Assembly (NCBI GenBank): GCA_032358255.1
Contig: JAULBX010010545.1
Span: 1,670-65,669 of the forward strand
Source of the DNA: Heterotrichella gracilis
Taxonomy: Eukaryota > Sar > Xanthophyceae > Tribonematales > Xanthonemataceae
DNA length: 64,000 bases
Reading direction: 5' to 3'
Shown here: positions 57,801 through 64,000 of the stretch, one piece after another
Layout of the letters: the number at the start of each line of letters is the position of its first letter
Numbering within the stretch: position 1 is the stretch's first letter
Made by a program: the position numbers and the translations under genes
The notes under the pieces: model-generated
Told to the model about the DNA's origin: nothing
Database searches by the model: none
What the model saw: only the letters and a program-made list of their open reading frames with translations

Positions 57801-60800
57801 CATTCATGAGAATCAGGTCTTGCGCAATCTGTCAGACAAGTTTTGCGCAGCAGTGGTCAGCCTTGTACATGCAGTGCCAAGCAATTGTGGCCTGGCATTG
57901 TGTATGCTACCGGTAGATTGTAAATTAAACCCAGAATGCTAAAGGTAGCATACAAGTAGCACAAGTATGCTACCATTCAGATCTTGCAAAATCTGGCAGA
58001 CAAGTCCTGCTGCGTCAGGTCAGCCCATGCAGCCCCAGGTCAGCCCATGTGGCCCCACGCGCACCTTGACGCATCGCACACTACATCGCTCCTGACAGTG
58101 GGGAACACGGGGATGCTGTGAATGGGCGCCAATCCCCACTGGCTGGCCTGGAGCTTGGCCCAGGGATGCGAGTAGAAAGCCAGGGATGTGTTGGCGGTGG
58201 CCGCTCGGCAGTCTGGCGTGTTTTTGCATGTGCATGTGAAGGAGGCGGAGCGCATGGTGGCAAGGGGGTTGAAGTCCCTTTCCTGCAAAAGGGGAAGGGG
58301 ATCATGTCGGGAAATTGTTTGTCATCTAGGGACTTTGCACATGCATGTGAAGTAGGCGGAGTGCATGGTAGCCAGGGGGTTGAAGTCCCGGTTCTGCAAA
58401 AAGGGGGGGAAAACATGTTGGCATTGGGTGCTAGGAGGGACTCCGCCCGCTCCCAGAAGGCCAAAGGCAATTCAATTGCTGAGGCAGACACTTTGTTTTA
58501 TGAACAGCATGTGAAGGAGGCTGAGTGGGTGTGCAATGCTGGAAGGTACGGCCAACGGCAGGCAGACATACGAAACACACGCTGCCTCATTGCAATGGAC
58601 GCCCAGTGTAGAGCTGTGGCGACAAAGGGTTAAGGGTCAAGGGTCTGTAGCGTTCTCCATGCCCGGACACATCCGCACCAGCATTGTCACGCAGTCGTTG
58701 CATACACTGGCGCCATGCTCAAAACATGCTGCTGTCCAAAACGATCCATTATTTTGCCTCCTTTTGTCTTCATCTCATGCAACGCTAGAGCAGGGCCCTA
58801 CGCACCAGCATTGCTGCGTAGTCGATGTATACCTCCACAGGCGGCATGCTTTCACCTGCCCAAAACAGTATACCATTTTGCCTCCTCATGTGTTTATCTC
58901 ATGCAACCCTAGACCAGGGCCCTACGCACCAGCATTGCTGCGTAGTCGATGTACACCTCCACTGGCGGCATGCGCGCCTGCCACACGCTGGACCACGCGG
59001 GGGGGCACTCCTCTGCCCGCTCCTCAGACAGGCCCCGCATGGTGAGGGTCTGGCACAGGCGCCAGCTGCAGGTCACTATGGGGTCTGCAAGCACAGGTGC
59101 GTGTTGTACTCAGAGGGTGGTTGCGTGTAAGTGTGACTGGGGTCTGCATGCGCAGGTACATTTAGTACTTGGTGAGTGATTGCGTAGCACTTTTGGGGAG
59201 TAGTTACTGGGCAGCTGCGCGTCTCTATGGAGTCCAGGCCCAAGCCGCACCCTTGTACATGGCACAACACACTGGGTGTGTTCCATCTAGCAAGGCACCA
59301 AAAAGGCGCCAGGGAGGCATCCTCAACCAATCAACGTTGGGGAGTGGTCACCCAATGGCTGTGCCCAGCACCCACCTATACTGAAGTTTGCGTAGACGTA
59401 GTCCACCACTGCCCCAGGGAATTTTGGCACCCGAGCCCTCTCGATGGGATCAAGGGGGTTGAAGTCTACGTAGGGCTTGGGGCCATATTTGAAGCTGCCG
59501 TTGATGGGTGCGGGATCTAGGAATCGCATGGGCAAAGAGGTGAGCACATGGTTGCTGTTCTGGATCTGCACCATGGAGAACACACAGCATGGTGGTTAGA
59601 TTGATTTCAAAGCAAAGCTACTTTTGAGAATGGTTGGGGAGGCACACAGGCTGTCAGTCAGTTGATCCAGAAACCTGAATAAAGTGATTGCTGTTCTGGA
59701 TCTGCACCATGGGAGACACACAGCATGGTGGTGAGTTCCAAAGCCAGGAATAAGCCTGGAAATGGAGGAGACACACAGGCTACCAGTCTGTTCTAGGTTC
59801 AGAATACCACATTGTGGCCCTACATTTGATGGCCGCTAGTGCTAGTACAGTACTGCGCTTGGTCCAATGTATGCACTGTACGCACGTGCGCTGTGTGCAC
59901 CATACACGGGTGCATGCCCCTTCCAGTTGATGCTTATGCATATTGGGTCCTTGACACAGTCCTCCATCCTACCTAGTGAACAGACAGCCATGTAGTGTAA
60001 TGTAATGTAAGGTAAGGTAAGGTAATGTATTGAACAGACAGCCACAAGTCCCAAAGCCAGCCTCACCAGTCTGAACACCTGGCTCCTTGACCACACGCCT
60101 AGAGCCTAAACCCTACACGCACCAGCCCACAAACCCTACAAACCTGGCTCACCAGTATCAGGCAGGACAGCTGCTTGCGGAACAGCATCTCGCACTCCCC
60201 ATCGTCCATCGGCCCACAGCTGCGGACACACTGCAGCCCCACAGTGGACGCCTTCACCCGCCAGTTGGCTGTGAGGTTCATCCTCCGGAAGCCCGGCCCC
60301 TGGCCGAGGCTGAAGGTCAAGTTGAGCTGCAGGTTCTCCTTACCCCTGCAGGTAACATGGTTTGGGTGAATTGTAAATGACATTTAATAAATGTGCTTTA
60401 TTTTTGCCGCTACAAGCACACCCACTGGTACAGGAAAAATAGAGAGGCATAATTCATAGAGTGAGTAGACCTAATACTTTAATGCACAATTTCAGGAGGA
60501 CTTAATACATCACATGATATATTAAAGTCCTCCCGACAAAAAAATGATTTTCTTAACAGATTCCATAAAAATTGTGGCTATAAAACATGTGGTCGGCATT
60601 CACCCGCACTCGCACCCGCACCCGCATTGGCCGGAGATCACACGCAATGTCTCTCACACAACCGCATTCAATGGGTGTAAGCTGCCAAGTTGGGCAGATC
60701 ATGGCATGTGTGGTAAGGCAAATTCATATAGATGGATACCTGCTGTCATAGCCATTTGACTCCCAGAAGGCATCGGGCGTGGGGCAGTAGTCCCAGTCGC

Positions 60801-62769
60801 TGCCAGCTGGCAGCGACCCGTTGGCCCCGCAGGTGCCTGGCTGTGTGTAGCACCAGGGCAGGGGCCGATCCACGGTGGTTGCACACCAGCTGCCGGTGCT
60901 GTCCAGTCGGGCGCTGAGCTGGTGGTCCACCATGCGGTAGCCTTGCTGGCAACTGCAGCCCGCAAGTGTGGTGACCGGTGGTGGGGCGCCGCCTGCAGGC
61001 GCGGGTGTAGGAGTGAGCAACCAGCGGGAGCCACACGGGGCGTAGTGGCAAACAGATAATCAAACAGATTTGGAATTTAATTTGCACAAAAGTTGGATAT
61101 TTGGGACTAATCCCATGATTGCCCTACTTTTCATACCTCGTAGGTAGACCCTAAACCCTAATGCCCTACTCTGCATACCAGGCAAGCAGTAGTCAAAGTA
61201 GAAGCCTGCAGCGTGCTGCAGAGGGGGGAAGTGGGCACAAGAGGCTGGGTCCACTTTGCACACAGGGATGGGCACCTCAGGACCCAGCAGGTCCGGGAGA
61301 GGCGTGTAGCAGTGCCTGCAGGACAGAAAGAACCATTATAGAGGAAGGAAAATGGGGAGTGGTGATGGTCTTGTAATGCAGATCATCGCATTACAATGGA
61401 TGATCTGCGCATTACAGATCATGTGCAGATCATCAGGTCGCGGATGACAGTAAGAAATCAACAAACAAAAAGGAAGCGAAGCAGGGATGGAAAATTGAAG
61501 TAAAAGATAATAACTTCATGTAAAAAGTGACATTTTTCATTATTATTCAAAAAGCGTATGTATTTCGCTGGTTTTTCCCTACAAGGATCAAACCGCCACG
61601 ATAGAACTAAAACCAACCGTCTACAAACCCAGCACCCAACTTGTCATAAGAAAACCTCTCATCCACAGCAATCTCATAGCGTTGGCCCTTTGCAATACCT
61701 GCGCGTAATGTTGCTGGGTGGGGGTGACACATTCCATTGATTATTATTCACAGGGGCACTCACAATGTCTTTGTGCTTGTCACAAATGTACATACTTGCC
61801 AAACCTATCACTAGTTATTCCGGAATTGACATCCTAAGTGGTGGTGGATACAATGCACGCCCTCACCTACCCAAAACAACCTTAATCCTCAACCCAAAGC
61901 AACTCCTCACCTGTAGGGCGACCGCAGGTACTGCCCCTCAAAGGGCGGAGTGGTGTACTCATATGGGTCGGGGAGGCAGTGGCACCCACCCACAGTCACG
62001 CCGGGAGAAGTGATCACCAGGCCTGCAAGCGGCCCACTGTGTAACGAGATGGCATGTGATGGTGATGTGGCGCACTAGGGTGTGAAAGCAGCGTGCAACG
62101 TGCGTGGTGACTGTGGTGCACCCACGCCACAGTGTACAGTATGATAGGGGCCCTGATAGCCACTTCTTGCAGTGTATGATGCACACATGCCATGACATGC
62201 TCTAGAGCCTGAGTGCACCATGCAGCGGCCGCCCGAGGAATTGCATGCCAGACAGGAGCCTGTTTTGCGTACTCACCCTCATCAGCTGCGTATTGCTCAC
62301 TGGTAGAAGCACTTAACTGAGAGTGCGGTACCTGAAAGTTGAAAAGCATGGGGTCAAGGCCAAACCCGTCCACTGCTGCAGTGGTGACACTTGGCCTTTG
62401 TGCACTGCAGTTTTGCCTGGCATGCAGCATACTGCGTAGGAGCTTGTGCACACTCTTATGATACTTGCAACATGCAGAAAGACAAACAGGCACCTTGAGT
62501 CCCTGCGCTGCCCAACGCCAATTGAATTGCCCAGCAAACCCAAACCCTCGTGAAACGCCTGCCCCCTCAGCAGGCTGTGTGCCACACTTGAACCACTCAC
62601 TCACCCTTTCGTGCTGGTGTGCAAGCACCCCCGTTGCAGCATTCCTAGTTGCTGCAAACAGGAAGCTGACCAGCAGCCAGAGCAGCATCGAGGTCCTTTT
62701 ACAAGCTGCCACCACAGGAGCAGGTCCTGCCCCATGGCTAGATTGCACGCACAGCCTTGGTGAGCGCAT
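51900..62769 (-). CDS. Receptor-like protein kinase C (divergent paralogue), DVG and ALE motifs
   Basis: Seventeen exons: 62605-62769, 62277-62331, 61911-62022, 61179-61315, 60740-60992, 60153-60345, 59376-59565, 58930-59084, 58065-58282, 57568-57671, 57079-57295, 56402-56663, 55776-55962, 55585-55669, 55093-55210, 54054-54259 and 51900-53697. They sum to 1485 codons. Signal peptide [18 protein letters not shown] (from 62688 if the inner ATG is used). Ectodomain: [29 protein letters not shown], and [15 protein letters not shown], which looks like an FN2/kringle module. The TM exon at 57079 includes [18 protein letters not shown]. Kinase: [28 protein letters not shown] in place of DFG, ALE in place of [16 protein letters not shown] ~600-residue Ser/Ala/Pro-rich tail follows. 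Several intron positions match A and B; others have moved or split. Confidence 0.85.
55034..55130 (-). repeat. Ghost copy of the RLK-C 55093 donor edge (junction-like site at 55035)
   Basis: ccacctttgccaggccatccctgttgagcagtatgtt at 55031-55067 repeats the exon end at 55090-55126 with an offset of 58 bases. The spacer is tagggttagggtttagggtcc, almost pure telomere-like sequence. This is one of the cleanest cases. Confidence 0.92.
55905..56085 (-). repeat. Ghost copy of the RLK-C 55962 exon start
   Basis: ggttgagcaccttgagggccacgtgcagcgcgcccttcca (about 55911-55950) is repeated almost exactly at about 56012-56051. In the copy the following bases are ...gtaagctggtgcacctcc instead of the real acceptor. 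Between the two are several tagggtt motifs. Confidence 0.92.
58210..58540 (-). repeat. Copies of the RLK-C 58282 acceptor edge
   Basis: The exon edge gcatgtgaaggaggcggagcgcatggtggcaagggggttgaagtcc..ctgcaaaagggg (58231-58300) recurs at 58341-58412, an offset of about 113, with the acceptor retained. A shorter remnant, cagcatgtgaaggaggctgag, is at about 58505-58525. Confidence 0.88.
58660..58985 (-). repeat. Triplicated donor edge of an RLK-C exon (real donor 58930)
   Basis: A ~124-bp unit holding gcaccagcattgctgcgtagtcgatgtacacctccac.ggcggcatg and then a ..ttttgcctcct..atctcatgcaa tail is present three times, at about 58674, 58803 and 58927. The middle copy is about 90% similar by eye; the outer one is more decayed. 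Only the 58930 copy continues as an open exon. Confidence 0.92.
59555..59745 (-). repeat. Ghost copy of the RLK-C 59565 acceptor edge
   Basis: ttgctgttctggatctgcaccatgg.ga.acacacagcatggtgg at about 59552-59595 recurs at about 59686-59732, an offset of about 134. Both copies include the acceptor and its pyrimidine tract. Confidence 0.88.
59995..60028. repeat. TGTAATG/GGTAA pentamer microsatellite
   Basis: tgtaatgtaatgtaaggtaaggtaaggtaatgta: about six 5-bp units shifting from gtaat to ggtaa, in an RLK-C intron. On the minus strand it reads ttacc/ttaca. Confidence 0.85.
60494..60534. repeat. Near-perfect ~40-bp palindrome in an RLK-C intron
   Basis: ggaggacttaatacatcac joins directly to its near inverse, atgatatattaaagtcctcc. 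The arms pair over about 19 bases with few mismatches and almost no loop. It is AT-rich and intronic. Confidence 0.8.
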
Positions 62770-64000
62770 CCAGAAGCCGAGGCGGAAGCTTCACTGGCTC
62801 GCGCTCAGCGCATAGCGAAGCCCACTGGTTCAATAGGCTCCTTGGTGCCGGTGGCTGTTCGAATTGGAGTGCAATGGCAGCTGCGTACTTGGGTAGCATG
62901 TGCAGGGAGGAGGAGGAGGGTGATACACGCAACGAAGCTTCGGGCTCAAGCCTAGTACTCCCCAATAGCTCGTGGGCATTGAAACTATTGGTCGTCCTCA
63001 AGCCTGAGCCCTTCCAACTGGGCGAGGCTAAACCTGGGGCAGCAGTGGCAGCAGGGTAATAGGGTTGAGAACACTGGGGACAAGGAAAGAGTCCAATTCA
63101 CATACTCGAGGTTGCGGTAGAGGGAGTGACAGGCGTAATAGCTTGCAGCGTCTTTCGCCTGTCGCCCCCCGCTACCGCAATCTTGAGTATAAAGCTATCC
63201 TCTTGCAAGTTCTGCGCACAGTTCCTGTGGGCGCTGACCTACACAGGAGCACCTGCACTCGTACATACCACCTAACAGGCACACAAGCTTTGGGCGTCGC
63301 AACGACTGCGGTGCCACGGCATCAGTGTGCTTCCTACCACTGGGAGGGCGTGGGTAGGGTCCACATTGCGGTAACTAGGTGCTGTGTAGTAAGCCCCACC
63401 TTGTTCGAACCTGACGCTTGCCTTGCTCGGTGAGAGGACCAAGCACTGCTCTTTACTACTATATTGCCGACGATGGACATGGGCCCACAACCTCAGTATA
63501 CAGGTCCAGTCGGTATCCAATACTTCGATTATCGTTCGAATTGCACCCGGTTCACCGGTTCAGCATTTGATAGGCCACACCTCGCTGAGCTAAGTGTCCG
63601 ATCGATCCAGCGCGGTGGTGGGCGAGGAAAAACAGGTAGAATACAGCGAGCTGCATAGGAGGTTTAAGAAATTGGCGCATGGGTGCGGTCCAGAACGACG
63701 AAACGACTCGAGTAAGTCACGACTCAAAGTGCTTATTAGGCATAGGACGTGGCCCCGCAGAACAGAAAGGGACACCTCTCCACCCTATCCAGTCAGCGGG
63801 AAGGCAAACTGTCAACCTGTAAGTCAACACTGCCCAGCAGGACCACCGCATTGCTACGCATATTGGTCGCCGCGACGGCGATTGCTTGGCGTCTATGGCA
63901 GTGCCCAGTGCCCATACCCATCTGCACATGCCAGAACAGCCTGAACCAAGGCTCAACCATGCTTCGCTTACTGCAACTTTGCCGCAACCCCCTGCCTAAG
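62770..64000. other. RLK-C upstream region
   Basis: The promoter side of RLK-C. No gene is supported to the right edge; the open frames are short and motif-free. A hairpin element is present at 63102-63190 and is listed separately. Confidence 0.4.
63102..63190. repeat. Imperfect 33-bp inverted repeat (hairpin or MITE-like)
   Basis: The left arm, 63102-63134 (atactcgaggttgcggtag..tgacaggc), pairs with the right arm, 63157-63190, with about five mismatches and one bulge, around a 22-base loop. It could be a small foldback element or a hairpin RNA precursor; the sequence does not distinguish these. Confidence 0.75.

Overview
This is a nuclear window from a eukaryote, most likely a chlorophycean green alga. 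The reasons are dense spliced genes, Arabidopsis-type telomere heptamers (CCCTAAA/TTTAGGG) scattered through introns, candidate TGTAA poly(A) signals of the Chlamydomonas type, Ala/Gly/Pro-rich proteins, and plant-type kinase families beside receptor-like kinases with Cys-rich ectodomains of algal style. Haematococcus or a relative is possible, but that is a guess. For eight of the nine genes I reconstructed exons by hand; in each of those eight the coding lengths sum to whole codons with matching splice phases.

Layout. 1-3.2 kb: 3' part of an ASCC2-like gene (+). 4.3-12.0 kb: the splicing factor CWF19L2 (-), convergent with the first gene. 13.8-16.5 kb and 19.7-22.5 kb: two tandem SnRK-like Ser/Thr kinases (+), divergent from CWF19L2. 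24.0-26.0 kb: a membrane-anchored VASt-domain protein (-), head to head with a glyoxalase/VOC-fold protein at 26.5-27.4 kb (+). 28.7-62.8 kb: three head-to-tail receptor-like kinases (-), each with 17 exons, a signal sequence, a Cys-rich ectodomain, a transmembrane exon, a TKL-type kinase domain and a Ser/Pro-rich tail. RLK-A and RLK-B are a recent segmental duplication that includes the promoter. RLK-C is an older paralogue.

The most striking signal is not a gene. In most of the genes, introns carry decayed tandem copies ('ghosts') of the adjacent exon edge together with its splice site, offset by about 60-200 bp and often with telomere-like CCCTAAA/TTTAGGG motifs at or near the copy joints. 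I count more than 15 independent cases. This suggests a local, repeated process in which DNA across a splice junction is duplicated into the intron, perhaps through break repair with telomere-like filler.

Other points: the tandem SnRK-like kinases both carry NRD in place of HRD. The three RLKs replace the DFG phenylalanine with L, M or V, and RLK-C also has ALE in place of APE. RLK-A's tail contains in-frame 123-residue and 35-residue duplications that RLK-B lacks.
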